Below are positions 23,846 to 34,899 of a stretch of DNA of 64,000 nt, piece after piece. This stretch comes from Amblyomma americanum (lineage: Eukaryota; Arthropoda; Arachnida; Ixodida; Ixodidae). The position numbers and the translations under genes were made by a program. The notes below the pieces were generated by a model that saw nothing but the letters and a program-made list of their open reading frames with translations, was not told the DNA's origin and did not search any database. Location of the stretch: contig NC_135497.1 in assembly GCF_052857255.1 (NCBI RefSeq), forward strand, positions 190,450,290 through 190,514,289. The letters are read 5' to 3'. Numbering within the stretch: the stretch's first letter is position 1; each line of letters begins with the position of its first letter.

Positions 23846-24190
23846 AACGCCCACCTCAGTGCAACTGACGGACGTAGGGCGAGCACTGACCATCCGCCCT
23901 CAAACGCACCAAAGAAGTGGTATGATACAACTAAGTATTGTCATCTGCACAGGAAGCCTCAACCCCTTCGGAATTGTGTCGCGCCTTCAGAGAAAAACTG
24001 CTGGATGAACGAAAATCTCTGCTGAAAAATTATGGGATATGCTTCAGGCGCTGCGCTTCCACGGACCACTTTGCAGGAGACTGTAAAACAGTTCTCAAAT
24101 GTGACGATTGTGGTAGCGATAGTCATGCCACAGCACTTCATGTCGGAAATTTCAGCCATAAGATGCAAGTCTAGACCAAAATCCCGCACT
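23846..24190 (+). pseudogene. BEL/Pao gag Cys/His finger region
   Basis: The frame contains LLDERKSLLKNYGICFRR, HFAGDCKTVLKCDDC and GSDSHATALH. These are the CXXC and H residues of the gag zinc-binding segment that precedes the protease in BEL/Pao polyproteins. The first part duplicates 21093-21290. Confidence 0.8.
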
Positions 24191-24299
24191 TGAAGGGTAA
24201 TCTAAGTGTACAGAGGTCTGCGGTCAAAGCAGCGGTGGCAAATCCTGCTCTAAGATCTGCTTGGTGAAAGTCAGTCATCCGTCTCAGCCTCACAACATT

Positions 24300-25000
24300 G
24301 AAAAAAGGTATGCCATCTTAGGCGATCAGACAACAGGTCCCTTGCAAGAATAGAGTTCTTCGACATTTTCGGGCTCAATGGTGACAGTTCCCTCTACACA
24401 CTACGGACATGTGCTGGAACTACAGAGGGGATAGGAAAAAGGGCATCCGGCTTTCTCATTGAAGACGTTCATGGCTCCGTGAAGCTACCCTTGTCAACGC
24501 TCATCGAGTGCAACGAGATGCCTAACAACAGGAACGAGACTCCAACACCGGAAGTGGCATCGCATCACCCTCATCTCAGAGCTGTAGCTAAATTCATTCC
24601 TCATTTGGACCCGGAGGCCAAGATTCTACTTCTCCTCGGGAGAGACATCCTCAGAGTACACAAGGTGCGACAACAGCGCAATGGACCGGCTGATGCTCCA
24701 TTTGCTCAGAAACTGGATCTGGGATGGGTCATCGTAAGGAATGTCTGCACAAGTCGAAGTCGCACACCGGACTGTGTCAGCAACATCAAAACAAACGTCC
24801 TTAAAAATGGACGTCCCTCCCTTTTCGAGCCATGCCAGAACCATTTTCTGGTCAAGGAGAAGCTCGCTGCCACGCAAGGGTCGACACATTGCTTCCAACC
24901 AGTTCAGCACGCTGCTAGGAAAGACAGCTATGATGATGGGATCGCTGAAACGCTGTTCCAGACAACGGAGGATGACAATAGACCTTCCCTTTCTGTCGAG
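24300..25000 (+). pseudogene. BEL/Pao protease-like region (DUF1758 type)
   Basis: The remnants read AILGDQTTGPLARIEFFDIF, then LPLSTLIECNEMPNN and LLLLGRDILRVHKVR. The layout matches the aspartyl-protease-like domain between gag and reverse transcriptase in BEL/Pao elements. A frame change is needed near 24400. No complete catalytic motif can be confirmed. Confidence 0.7.
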
Positions 25001-25325
25001 GACAGGAAGTTCTTGAAGCTGATGGATGATGAGTTCTCAAGGGACGAATCCAACAGTTGGGTAGCGCCTCTTTCCTTTCGTTCTCCAAGAGATTGGCTTC
25101 CGAATAACAAGTGTTCGGCCGAGTGACGCCTCACTGCTGTACAACGAACCTTGAAGAGAAAGCCAGAACTGAGGGAACAATTCGCAACCTTCATGGACAA
25201 GATGTTCAAGAACGGCCATGCCGAGGAAGGTCTATCGGTTCGAGAAGGAGAAGAATGTTGGTACCTCCCTATCTTTGGTGTTTGCCATCCACGAAAGCCC
25301 GGGGAAACTAGAGTCGTGTTCGACT
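25001..25325 (+). pseudogene. BEL/Pao reverse transcriptase, N-terminal part
   Basis: Contains WVAPLSFRSPRDWLPNNK, then in another frame LKRKPELREQFATFMDKMFK and ECWYLPIFGVCHPRKPGE followed by RVVFD. The domain is cut at RVVFD by a solo LTR and resumes at 26109. Confidence 0.85.
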
Positions 25326-26108
25326 TGTGGGGACTCAGCCCCGCGGTTTCCCCTTGCTGTTTGCTTTCCCGCGGTGCACCCTCCCACGGCTTCGCCTCAG
25401 GAGGGGCGCGCCACGTGACTTTCTCGGGTTAGTTACCTTAACAAGGGAGGGCACTACGGACGGCGTGATTGCTGTGCGCGCGGGAGAGAGCAGTCTTCGG
25501 AGAGCGCAGTCTTCGCCAGCGGGGCGAGGAAGTGGCGGGGAGACTTGCTCCCGTATCTCGTCCTGTCCAGCTTCGGAGTATCCCTTGCCCTAGCGTGGGC
25601 GAACATTCGCTTGTAACCTTCAGTCTCAGTCTTCGCCAGCGGGGCGAGGAAGTGGCGGGGAGACTTGCTCCAGTATCTCGTCCTGTCCGGCTTCGGAGTA
25701 TCCCTTGCCCTAGCGTGGGCGAACATTCGCTTGTAACCTTCAGTCTCAGTCTTCGCCAGCGGGGCGAGGAAGTGGCGGGGAGACTTGCTCCCGTATCTCG
25801 TCCTGTCCGGCTTCGGAGTATCCCTTGCCCTAGCGTGGGCGAACATTCGCTTGTAACCTTGCTGGTGAGTCGGGCGACCTCGATTCATTAGCGTATTTTG
25901 TTGCTAGCTGGCGTTATTGTTGCTGTAGCAATAAATGCCTGTCTGTGTCAGCCAGTGTGTCGTTCCTTTGTTCCCTCAGAGCAAGGCCCGCCGTGGTCGG
26001 CGTGCGCTCGGTAGCGTACGCGATCACGGGGTGGGGTCAGGCGGTTTTGAACCGTGTCAGCCGCGGTTAAGTGGGCAGAACGTATTATCTCCCCTATTCA
26101 ACCCCACA
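25326..26108 (+). mobile_element. Solo LTR with GACT target duplication
   Basis: Starts TGTGGGGACTC and ends ATTCAACCCCACA, an inverted terminal TGTGGGG/CCCCACA. GACT occurs directly before (25322-25325) and directly after (26109-26112), a 4-bp target duplication. An AATAAA signal lies near 25930. A 4-bp duplication fits a Ty3/Gypsy-type LTR; no internal coding region is present. It lies inside the BEL RT domain. Confidence 0.9.
25501..25860 (+). repeat. Three 120-bp tandem repeats within the LTR
   Basis: Three consecutive units of 120 bp (25501-25620, 25621-25740, 25741-25860) are almost identical. Each contains TCTTCGCCAGCGGGGCGAGG and GCGTGGGCGAACATTCGC. Tandem units in an LTR U3 are often promoter or enhancer repeats, but that role is only inferred here. 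Confidence 0.95.
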
Positions 26109-26640
26109 GACTCCAGTACACAGTTCAAGGGCGTGTCTCTAAACAGTGTGCTGCTTACCGGTCCAGACTTGATTAACAGCCTGCTTGGAGTGCTCATCCG
26201 ATTCCGGAAAGAACCCGTGGCCATAACTGTGGACATTAAGCACATGTTGTGCTGCTTCCCGGTACGAGACGACCACCGCAATTATCTAAGATTTCTGTGG
26301 TTCCGCAACAACTTCTACAGTGACGTGGGTGGTGGAGTACCAAATAAAGATACATGTGTTTGGAAATAGCCCTTCACCAGCAGTTGCAACGTACGGGCTG
26401 CGGAGAACAGCACGAGAAGGAGAGGAAGAATTTGGCAGCGACGTCAGGCAGTTCATCGAGAGGGATTTCTATGTCGACGATGGGTTGAAGTCTCATTCCA
26501 AAGACAAGGACGCCATCAGTATAATACGCCGCAAGCAACAGATGGTGGCCGCATCAAACCTAAAGCTCCACAAGATAGCCTCTAACTGTCCTAAAGTGTT
26601 TGTTGGAAGCATTTACAGAAGAAGACCGTGCCAAGGATTT
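26109..26640 (+). pseudogene. BEL/Pao reverse transcriptase, C-terminal part
   Basis: The RT resumes with GVSLNSVLLTGPDLINSLLG, VAITVDIKHMLCCFPVR and, after a frame change near 26335, ERDFYVDDGLKS with the catalytic YVDD motif. In the first motif the usual ADIEKAF-type residues read VDIKHML. Confidence 0.9.
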
Positions 26641-27799
26641 GAAGGATCTTGACTTGTGCAATGGCTCACAGCCGATCCAATGCAGCCTGGAAGTTTATTG
26701 GAATCTGAAGAAGGATGTCTTCACATTTACGACTCCAATCCAAGAAAAGCCATTCATTCGGCGCGGTGTCTTGTCAGTGGTGAATAACCTGTACCACCCA
26801 CTCGAGTTTGTTGCTCCAGTCATCGTTCAAGGGAAGTCCCTCCTCCGAGAGCTAGTCGCTGAGACATGCGACTGGGACTGTCCACTTCCTGACGACAAGG
26901 GAGCCACGTGGGAGACGTGGAAAGTCTCCTTGCAAGTACTCGAGCAGCTGAACATATCTCGCACCTATGCCCCTACCTCACTCACTCCCGCAGAGTGCAA
27001 GGAACTGCACATATTTTCCGACGCATCAACCAAAGATGTGGCTGCAGTGGCTTACCTCAGAGTGACATATCCAGATGGTACGTGTCATGTCGGGTTCGTC
27101 GTAGGAAAGGCTAAGTTAGCACCACATCCGGAACACACCATCCCAAGGCATGAACTGTGCGGCGCAGTGTTGGCAGTGGAGCTAGCAGAGCTTATCAGTC
27201 GTGAAATAGATACGGAGCTTGATGCTGTAAGCTTCTATACTGACAGCAAGGTCGTCCTAGGCTACATACATAATGAGACGCAAAGGTTTTATGTGTATGT
27301 CAGTAACAGGGTGGAACGCATCAGGAGCTCTACACGGCCAGAGCAATGGCACTATGTTCCTTCTGACATGAACCCTGCGGATCTCGGAACCAGGTTTGTG
27401 CCAGCAGCCCAAATGGCAGGATTGACCTGGCTGACAGGCCCGGAGTTTTTGTATCATCAAGAAAACTGCTTGCAGGTATTGAAGGGCAAGTTCGACTTGG
27501 TCGGTACGGATTCCGACACGAAGGTGCGGCCCCGGGCAAATGTTCTCGCAACCAGTGTAGACGTGAAACAACCCGGCAGCAACCGGTTCGAGCGCTTCTC
27601 AAGTTGGATTAGGCTGACTCGCGCAGTTGCAATGCTCATACGGCTAGTGGGCAAATTTCGGGGAACGTCTGACAACGTGCCAGACTGCCTGCATAACAGC
27701 TCATCTCACCAACTGCGACCTTCTGCAGAACACCTAGCCCGAGCAAACGCAGTAATTTTATTCTGTCTGTCCAGAAGGAAGCCTGCTCAGAGGAGTTGA
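26600..27799 (+). pseudogene. BEL/Pao connection and RNase H-like domain
   Basis: A 399-codon frame, the longest in the window. It contains FIRRGVLSVVNNLYHPLEFV, then ELHIFSDASTKDVAAVAYLR and LDAVSFYTDSKVVLGYIHNE and WHYVPSDMNPADLGTR. These correspond to the BEL/Pao connection domain and RNase H (acidic D in SDAS, E in HELCGA, D in YTDS). It is an isolated survivor, broken at both ends. Confidence 0.9.
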
Positions 27800-28198
27800 A
27801 AAGCTTGCAACGAGGAAACAACTACCGAAGTCAAGCCCTCTTTGGCGACTGTATACATGGGTTGATGCCGACGGTCTTTTGAGAATTGGTGGCCGACTAG
27901 ACAGGGCGAACCATTTCGACCAGCAAGAGCAGAAGCCTATCATCATGCATGCCAGGGCGACACCACGTCACCACCTTGATTGTGCGGCGTTACCACGAAC
28001 AGGTCAAACATCAAGGACGCCACTTCACTGATGGAGCAGTCAGGGCAGCTGGGTTCTGGATCCTCGGAGCTAAGCGTAGCATCTCCTCATACATACACAG
28101 TTGTGTATGTTGCAAGCTCAGAGGAAGGCATCTACAGCAGAACGTGGCAGACCTGCCCGCAGAAAGACTAAGCACCGAGCCACCTTTCACTTTCACTT
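27800..28198 (+). pseudogene. BEL/Pao integrase zinc-binding region
   Basis: After RIGGRLDRA-like residues near 27880, the frame at 27949-28198 has HVTTLIVRRYHEQVKHQGRH and SYIHSCVCCKLRGR, the HHCC zinc-binding motif (H, H, C, C) of integrase. The domain is cut just before the first catalytic Asp by a LINE insertion. Confidence 0.85.
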
Positions 28199-30113
28199 GG
28201 GACCGATATTTCAATGTGCAAAAACGTATATTGAAAGCATAACTGCTGCAAAAAATAAATTCTTTTCCACCGATCTACTTAGAATTCTACAGTCGAACCT
28301 CAACAAATTCTGGCGCACTCTATCCCCTAGGTCTCGCCCGAACCAAATAGCGCTTATGGGAACTGATGGAGAACCAGTCGAACCAGATCAGTGTGCAAGC
28401 GTTTTGAACCGTTATTTCGACTCGGTGTTTTCTCCTGTAAACAACTCTACAGCCATAACTCAACCAGAATCCTCATCAGTTGCGATTTCTATGGTCCATG
28501 TTGATGCCAACGGCATCACTAACCTTATTGCTTCTCTAAAACTGTCTTTGTCAGCAGGATGTGACCATATCAATAGTAAACTACTAAAAAACACATCAGC
28601 GACTTCGGCCCAGATACTACAATTAATCTTTACCCAGTCTTTACAATCTGAGGAAGTTCCGAATGATTGGAAAATTGCCCAAATCATCCCAGTCTTTAAA
28701 TCCGGTGACCGCCAATTAACCTCTAACTACCGTCCTATTTCTCTAACCAGTGTGCCATCAAAATTACTCGAACACATTATACCCACGAACCTAATGACAC
28801 ATCTTGAATCTAACGACTTTTTTTATTCGCACCAGCATGGTTTTAGGAAACACCTTTCATGTGTAATCCAGCTTGCCGAGTTCATACACGATTTGCTCGA
28901 ATCCATGGATGACAACCTCCAAATAGATGCTATATTCCTCGATTACTCCAAAGCATTTGATCGGGTCCTCCCAATCATTTACTTCAAAAATTTTCATCAT
29001 TAGGAATTCCCGTCAACCTAATCCGTTGGATCGAAAATTTTCTTTCAGATCGCAAGCACTTCACTTCTACAAATGACAGCCACTCTCCTCTTTCAAGTGT
29101 AACATCGGGAGTCCCTCAGGGCGCCAGTCTGTCACCACTACTATTCCTAATTTACATTAATGACCTCCCTTGCAATATCAATGGAATTACGGCTTTTTGC
29201 CGACGATTGCGTCATATACAGAGTGATTAGGGCGTCCAACGATTCATCTTCGATTCAGTCCGACCTTGACACACTCTCCTCTTGGTGCGATAAATCCCTT
29301 CTCTCCTTAAACATTAACGAATGCAAATCCATGTCGTTCACCAGAAAACACACCGTGAATCAGCATCAATACGGTATTGACTCATTTTCAATTGACCCCG
29401 CATTATCCTACAGATATCTTGGCCTCCATATATAACACCATTGCTATCATGGGTAGCACACGTTCAAAACATTTGCGCTGAAGCCTCTCGCACACTCAGA
29501 TACCTGCGCCGTAACTTGAAGGCCGCATCCCCTGACATAAAAAAACTAGCATATATAACATTCATTCGCCCAAAACTAGAAAGTGCGTCATCTATTTGGC
29601 ACCCATCACAAGCATACCTCGCCGCTGACCTTGAAGCCATACAGAATTGCGCCATCCGATTTACAACGTCTTGCTACTCAAGGAAGACCATTATCACCGC
29701 GCTGAAACACACCCTCGCCATTCGATCACTCGAGTCACGCCGCGTTATATCTCGCCTCTGCCTTCTTCATCATTTTTATTATCACCCACGCACGAGACAC
29801 GAAAAGCTACAGCCCCCGCACAGGACGTCTAGCCGCCTAAGCCATTACCATAGCATTGCACGCATCAACTGCCGCACCTTAGCACTAAAGTCATCATTTT
29901 TTCCAGACGCGATAGGACTATGGAATGGCCTGCCAAATACCATCGCATCATGCACTAACCGCGAATCATTCCGGGATAAACTAAAGGACCATTTTTCATG
30001 AGGGCAAACAGTTCCTGCCATGTTCACCTCGGCACTTTGAACAGCTGTTTTTTGTTAGTTTTTTTCTATATGATGCCTTTTGCACTGTATTTTTTCATGT
30101 GTTGATTAAGTGT

Positions 30114-30206
<93 letters not shown>

Positions 30207-30402
30207 TGTTTCGATCCCGTGCATTCTACTTTGCATTGTGTACGCGTCACAAGATAATTTACCTGTTACGTACTGGTTTTTTTTCTGTTTTGTTATTGTT
30301 CTCTTTTATCAACTTATTCTTTCTCTGTTTTGACCTTGATTTTGCTCCCGCCTTATGTAATTCCTCCGGGCCTTTAAGAGAAAAAATAAATGAAATGAAA
30401 AT
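28199..30402 (+). mobile_element. L2/CR1-like LINE inserted in the BEL integrase
   Basis: Encodes RT blocks IIPVFKSGDRQLTSNYRPIS, FFYSHQHGFRKHLSC, IDAIFLDYSKAFDRV, then frame changes to GVPQGASLSP, LFADDCVIYR (catalytic FADD) and the C-terminal DAIGLWNGLPNTI. A (TA)n run (30117-30204) lies in the 3' region, and the end is an AAATAAATGAAATGAAA tail just before integrase sequence resumes at 30403. The copy lacks the endonuclease (5'-truncated). Confidence 0.85.
30117..30204 (+). repeat. (TA)n microsatellite
   Basis: About 88 bases of pure TA repeats in the LINE 3' region. Confidence 0.95.
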
Positions 30403-30856
30403 GCCGGACTAGATGTATTTGGCCCGTGGCAAGTCGCGTCTCGTCGCACCAGAGGCGGTGAGGCCAACAGCAAACGGTGGGCCGTGCTCTTCACTTGCAT
30501 CAGTATCCGCGCTATTCATATCGAAGTGATCGAGAGCATAGATACCTCAATTTTTATTAATGCGCTCCGCAGATTCTTCCCATAAGGGACCCGGCAAAGC
30601 AACTGAGGTCTGATTGCGGGACAAATTTTGTTGGAGCATGCTCCGAACTAAAAGTGAGCACCAGTGGCCCAGACCACGAGAAGCTAGGAACATTCCTGTC
30701 AGACCATGGATGCACTTGGGTATTCAATTCCCCTCATGCTTCTCACGTGGTAGGAGTGTGGGAAAGGATGATAGGAGCAAACGGCGAATTTTGAACTCCA
30801 TGCTTCTTGAGAATACCTCTCGTCGCCTTACTCACGAAGCCTTGGTAACCCTCTTA
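30403..30856 (+). pseudogene. BEL/Pao integrase catalytic core
   Basis: The core resumes as AGLDVFGPWQVA (first Asp), RSDCGTNFVGACSELK (second Asp) and HASHVVGVWERMIGANGEF (catalytic Glu), so a D,D,E set is readable in mixed frames. It ends at LTHEALVTLL, where a MITE is inserted. Confidence 0.85.
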
Positions 30857-31427
30857 TGGCCGATTCACACGACGGACTGTTCGCCCGCGGCCCGCGCATC
30901 ACGTGTTCGTGCGTCACCAAATCGAGAGGCGTGCTGCCGGCCCGCGGACTGGACAACCAAGGAAGTTCAAGTGCCTCTCCCATCGCGGGAAATAGCGGCG
31001 GCCCGCGAAGATGCGCGCGCCAGCTCTGGCAACCACCGCTCTTGCCAGTATTTCTGCTGCCGCATTTCGCTGAGTGGCGTTCAGCTGGCGTGATGCTTTG
31101 ACAAGCTTCACTGCGTTCGCTACCATGACGAAGTGATCGACTCAGCTAGCAAGACGGCCCAGGCCATTGAGGAATTGGACGAAGGGCCGCACCTGCACCA
31201 TTCAATCGCAGTCATGGGTCGGGAGGAAAAACCAGTTTGACCAGCGTTTGACCAGCGTTGCCAAACGCTTTAAAATAATTTGGCAACAGTGGTACACCCA
31301 GCGCGTCGTCTGCTCTTCTGGTCTGTCGCATCCGCTTGACGTCATCGGATCGCAGGCCAATTTTTAGTGGCGCATGAACACGTGATGCGCAGGCCGTGGG
31401 CGAACGGACCGTTGTGTGAATCGGCCA
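30857..31427. mobile_element. Harbinger-like MITE in the BEL integrase
   Basis: Terminal inverted repeats of about 60 bp begin TGGCCGATTCACAC and end GTGTGAATCGGCCA. TTA precedes (30854-30856) and follows (31428-31430), the 3-bp TWA duplication expected of PIF/Harbinger elements. No transposase is encoded, so it is non-autonomous. The integrase frame resumes at the right TTA as AEVSGIINSRPLVPVS. Confidence 0.9.
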
Positions 31428-31430
31428 TTA

Positions 31431-31685
31431 GCAGAAGTCTCAGGGATCATAAATTCGCGACCCCTCGTTCCTGTGTCAGCGGACCCCGAGTGCTGGGAAG
31501 GGCTAACTCCTGCAACGCTTCTGACCCACAAGGTCGGCGCGCCTTTTGGTGCCGCTGGCGACGCGAGTTCCTTACCACCCTGCAGCGTCGTCGTAAGGGA
31601 CAGGGCCCAACTCGAAATCTCAAGGCAGGTGACCTCGTTCTCCCGGGAGATAGCCAAGTTCATCGCAACGAGTGGCCCATAGGAC
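31431..31685 (+). pseudogene. BEL/Pao integrase C-terminal part
   Basis: Encodes EVSGIINSRPLVPVSADPE and, in a second frame, LKAGDLVLPGDSQVHRNEWP, the usual C-terminal block. It ends abruptly at a (GGA)n tract. No 3' LTR was found beyond it. Confidence 0.8.
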
Positions 31686-31686
31686 T

Positions 31687-31756
31687 GAGGAGGAGGAGGA
31701 GGAGGAGGAGGAGGAGGAGGAGGAGGAGGAGGAGGAGGAGGAGGAGGAGGAGGAGG
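31687..31756 (+). repeat. (GGA)n tract
   Basis: About 70 bases of GGA repeats. It directly adjoins a reversed AATAAAG-type LINE end (AAACTTTATTAAAG), so it is probably the simple-repeat tail of the minus-strand LINE that follows. Confidence 0.9.
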
Positions 31757-33713
31757 TAAACTTTATTAAAGAAGAGGTCTTAGGCGCGGGTTGGGGTGAC
31801 GTGCCCCTCCCCGCGGTGGGCTCCTCTTATAGGCCGGACGCTAGGTGGCCGACCGACGATGTCGTTCGGCAACCTCTTCGGCCAGCTCTGTGACTCGGAG
31901 TTGAACCTCCGGGTCCGAGCTGAGAAGCGCGGCCTCCCACTGCGATTGGGTAGAGAGCTGCAGACTGTTCAACGGCTTGTCGTGACTACATGAGCATAGG
32001 ATGTGTGGTGTGTCTGCCTTATGGTGCCCACAGAGAGAACAGACGGGGCTGAACTGTTCTGGGAACCATTTGGAGTACATGTACGGATTAAAGGAAGTGT
32101 CTGTTTGGAGCTGCCGCCAGCTGACGTGTTGTGTTTTACTTAGAGATCTATGTGGTACTGGGAAGATTTGTCTTTCTTTCTTGAAGTGGGTAGTAATTTA
32201 TTTGTAGGTCGTCAATCGCTCCTTGGCCGACCTGAGCTCGGGGTAGCGCACCTCCCAGTTAACTACGAATCCTCGGACAAATTGGTGCGCCGCCTCGTTT
32301 CCAGGATGGCCCGAATGGGCGGAGACCCAGATCAATGTGATCTGGCGGGTATTGGAGATTTTTTGTAATATTTTGATGGCTGCAGAGTGGGCCTTTCTTT
32401 GGCAAAATTTCGAATTGCGGTTTTAGAGTAGCTGATGATGTATTTGGCAGTGGTGGAGGTAATGGCCAAAGCTATGGCAGTTTCTTCGGCCTCCTCCGGA
32501 AATTTTGTTTTATCGATTGCCGCCGATGCGAGGGGAGAACCTCGATGATCGACAACTGCCAGGGAAAAGGCGTCTCTGTCCGCATGTTCTGACACGTCCA
32601 CATGCGCCGTGTCTTTCTGAACTGAAAATCTTTCGTGAAGTTTTTGCGTCCTAGCCTTTCTTCTGTCCGTATCGTAGCGTGGATGCATGTTTTTGGGCAG
32701 AGGATGGACTATTAAGTGTTCGTGCACGTGTCTTGGAATTTGCAAGGTGTGTGCACGGATTCCTTCATATCGTATCCCTGTCTTCTTTAGGATGAAACGT
32801 CCCGTTCCAGTGCCTGATAGTCTTTCGTATTGTGCGGTGAGGTGTACTTCCATCATTTCCGCTAAGGCGTTATGAATTCCTAACTGTAGTAGTTTTTCAT
32901 TTGAGGTAAGACGAGGGAGGTTGAGCGCCATTTTGTAGGATTGTCTAATTAGAGAATCCAGGTTGTCTCTTTCGCTGACTGTGAGGGTGACGTATGGTGT
33001 AGAGTAGATGACTCTGCTAAGAACGAAGGCTTGGATTAGTTTCCTGGTCTCGGCTTCTTTAACTCCTCCTCACCTATTCGCGATGCGTCTGATGAGGAGG
33101 GAGATTTGGTTGACGGTGTTTCTCAGTTTCTTAATTAGTGTGTCGGTTTTTTTTTTACTTTATCAGCATTCCCAAGATTCTTAGTGTTTCCACTTCTGGG
33201 ATGGCTGCCCCTTACGCATAGATTTTGATCTCAGGCGCTTTATTCTTTGATGCCTTGGGTGTAGGATGAGGACTTCAGATTTTTGGGGGGAACACGCAAG
33301 TCCCGCGGCTTGTGCCTGCTCTACTACTACATCTGCGCTTGTTGTAGCGTATCTTGTATCGTGCTGATACTCCCCTTGGTGGTCCAAAGGGGGATATCGT
33401 CCGCGTACAAAGAGTGTTCGAGGTCTGGGATTTTGGCGAGTTCGTGTGCCATTTTTGATGAGGGTTATATTGAATAAGAAGGGGGAGAGAACCGATCTTT
33501 GCGGTGTTCCTCTGTCTCCTAAACTGAAGGTGTCGGATTTGAATGTGTCAATTTGAATTTTAGCCGTTCTATTGATGAGAAAGTCCTTGATATAGTTAAA
33601 CGTTCTTTCGCCTACATTCAACGGAGAAAGAGAATCTAGGATTGCTTTGTGTTTGACGTTATCAAATGCTTTGGTTAAATCTAGAGCTAGGATTAAATCT
33701 AGCGACCAGACAG
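31757..33713 (-). mobile_element. I-group LINE, RT to RNase H and C-terminus
   Basis: On the minus strand: RT segment LALDLTKAFDNVKHKAILDS and RGTPQRSVLSPFLFN (33181-33713), linker and RNase H (32332-32931; DAFSLAVVDHRGSPLASAAI, EEAEETAIALAITSTTAKYI), then the Cys/His end (VCSLCGHHKADTPHILCSCS, 31841-32080). Its layout matches the LINE at 9.77-10.97 kb. The normal pro-Gln in motif B reads TPQR, and stops are present. Confidence 0.85.
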
Positions 33714-33719
33714 GGAGCG

Positions 33720-34160
33720 TGCTGTCGCGAGTCCAGTTCGAATTTCCCGCCCAGGCGCCGGCTTCATCTGGAAACACTGGGCACCTCTCCACTCTTTTTC
33801 TTCCTTCTCCCCACGGAGGAAGGAAACCATAGGAGAGGCCCTCGCTATCCAAGCCGCACACGGAGGAAGGAAACCATTCCTTCTTTCATTCTTTCCTCCA
33901 TGCTTCTCCCCGTGCGCTTTCACTCTCGCCTGCATGCTTTCTCCCTCCTCTTCCGGAGTTTCATGTTACGTGACTCTCGTTCTTTCAACCGCGCTGCACG
34001 ACTGTGGCAGCACCGCGTTTTTACAGCTTGTAAATGCCTGGATAAAGTTTCATTTCCCTTGTGTTTGCGGCCTGTCATCTATCTGAGGAGTGGCCGCAGC
34101 CCCAACGCGTGCTACGGAATCAGAATAGTCGGCACTTATTCCTCGTACCGGGTCGCAGCA
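33720..34160 (+). mobile_element. BEL/Pao LTR-like copy within a LINE
   Basis: Starts TGCTGTCGCGAG and could end GGTCGCAGCA (terminal TGCTG/CAGCA). It is closely similar to 20731-21043, including GTGACTCTCGTTCTTTCAAC, GGATAAAGTTTCATTTCCC and GTGGCCGCAGCCCCAACG. No target duplication is visible. A short direct repeat (CACGGAGGAAGGAAACCAT) occurs twice within it. Confidence 0.65.
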
Positions 34161-34194
34161 GTGATTCCCCTGCTTACTTCTTCCTATGCGCCCT

Positions 34195-34815
34195 AGTCCG
34201 TAGATTTTATTAGGAATTTCTTTGGTGACGTGCGCACAGACAGCTGATACAAGGATTGGGCAATAGTCACTTCCACGTGTTTCCAAGCCAGTGCACGACG
34301 CAGAGTTGTGCGCAAATGAACTTGTTACAAAGATGACGTCGATGCAGCTGGCAGTCGTCGGGCCTCGGAAGTAGGTAGCGCTGCCGTCAATCAGAGGGTC
34401 AATTGAATGTTCTGAAAGAAGGCCTTCAAGTTTTGAACCTCGCGCACATGTGTGTGAGCTGCCCCAAAGTTCATTATGAGCATTGAAGTCTCCACAAACT
34501 ATATGCGGTGAAGGCGTGGCTTTCAAGTTATCAAGCCTTGAACTGTCGAATGGCCTGCCTGGCTTTTAGATATACTCCAATAAGAGTGTACTCTTGCCTG
34601 CAAATCACTGTTACGGCGCGCACGTATTCGTTGTCACTGTGAGTCGGGACGTGAACAAAAGAAGCCGGAATATCCTTGAGGAAGGCTATCGGTAATGTGC
34701 TAACGTCGTCTAGTCGTTGTGAGTGATGAAGATAGTATCCTTGCAATCGAAAATGTTCCTCGACACGCGATTCTGAGATGACGATGAAAGGGAAGCAGGA
34801 TGCTCGCACTAGCTG
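34195..34815 (-). pseudogene. LINE endonuclease (EEP type) fragment
   Basis: Two consecutive minus-strand frames: FPFIVISESRVEEHFRLQGY to VCRQEYTLIGVYLKA-like residues (34531-34809), then IVCGDFNAHNELWGSS, CIDVIFVTSSF and TRGSDYCPILVS (34195-34526). GDFN, the D in IDVIF and SDY.P-type residues are hallmark positions of the apurinic-type endonuclease of I/jockey-group LINEs. Confidence 0.85.
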
Positions 34816-34899
34816 CCGGGAGTCAAAAAGTTTCGAGCGCGAACCGCGAGCGTTCTACTGAAATATGGTGCATGTACGAAAGATGTTGTGAATGGTCAG

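Noticed and set aside
25501..25860. CRISPR-like array
   Set aside because: Only three 120-bp units in direct contact without spacers, in an LTR of an animal genome.
25454..25891. Frames with 40-residue repeats on both strands
   Set aside because: They arise from the 120-bp tandem repeats (multiple of three) in the solo LTR.
30117..30204. Frame of Ile/Tyr repeats
   Set aside because: Translation of a TA microsatellite, not a protein.
31687..31756. Glu- or Arg-repeat frames
   Set aside because: Translation of a GGA repeat.
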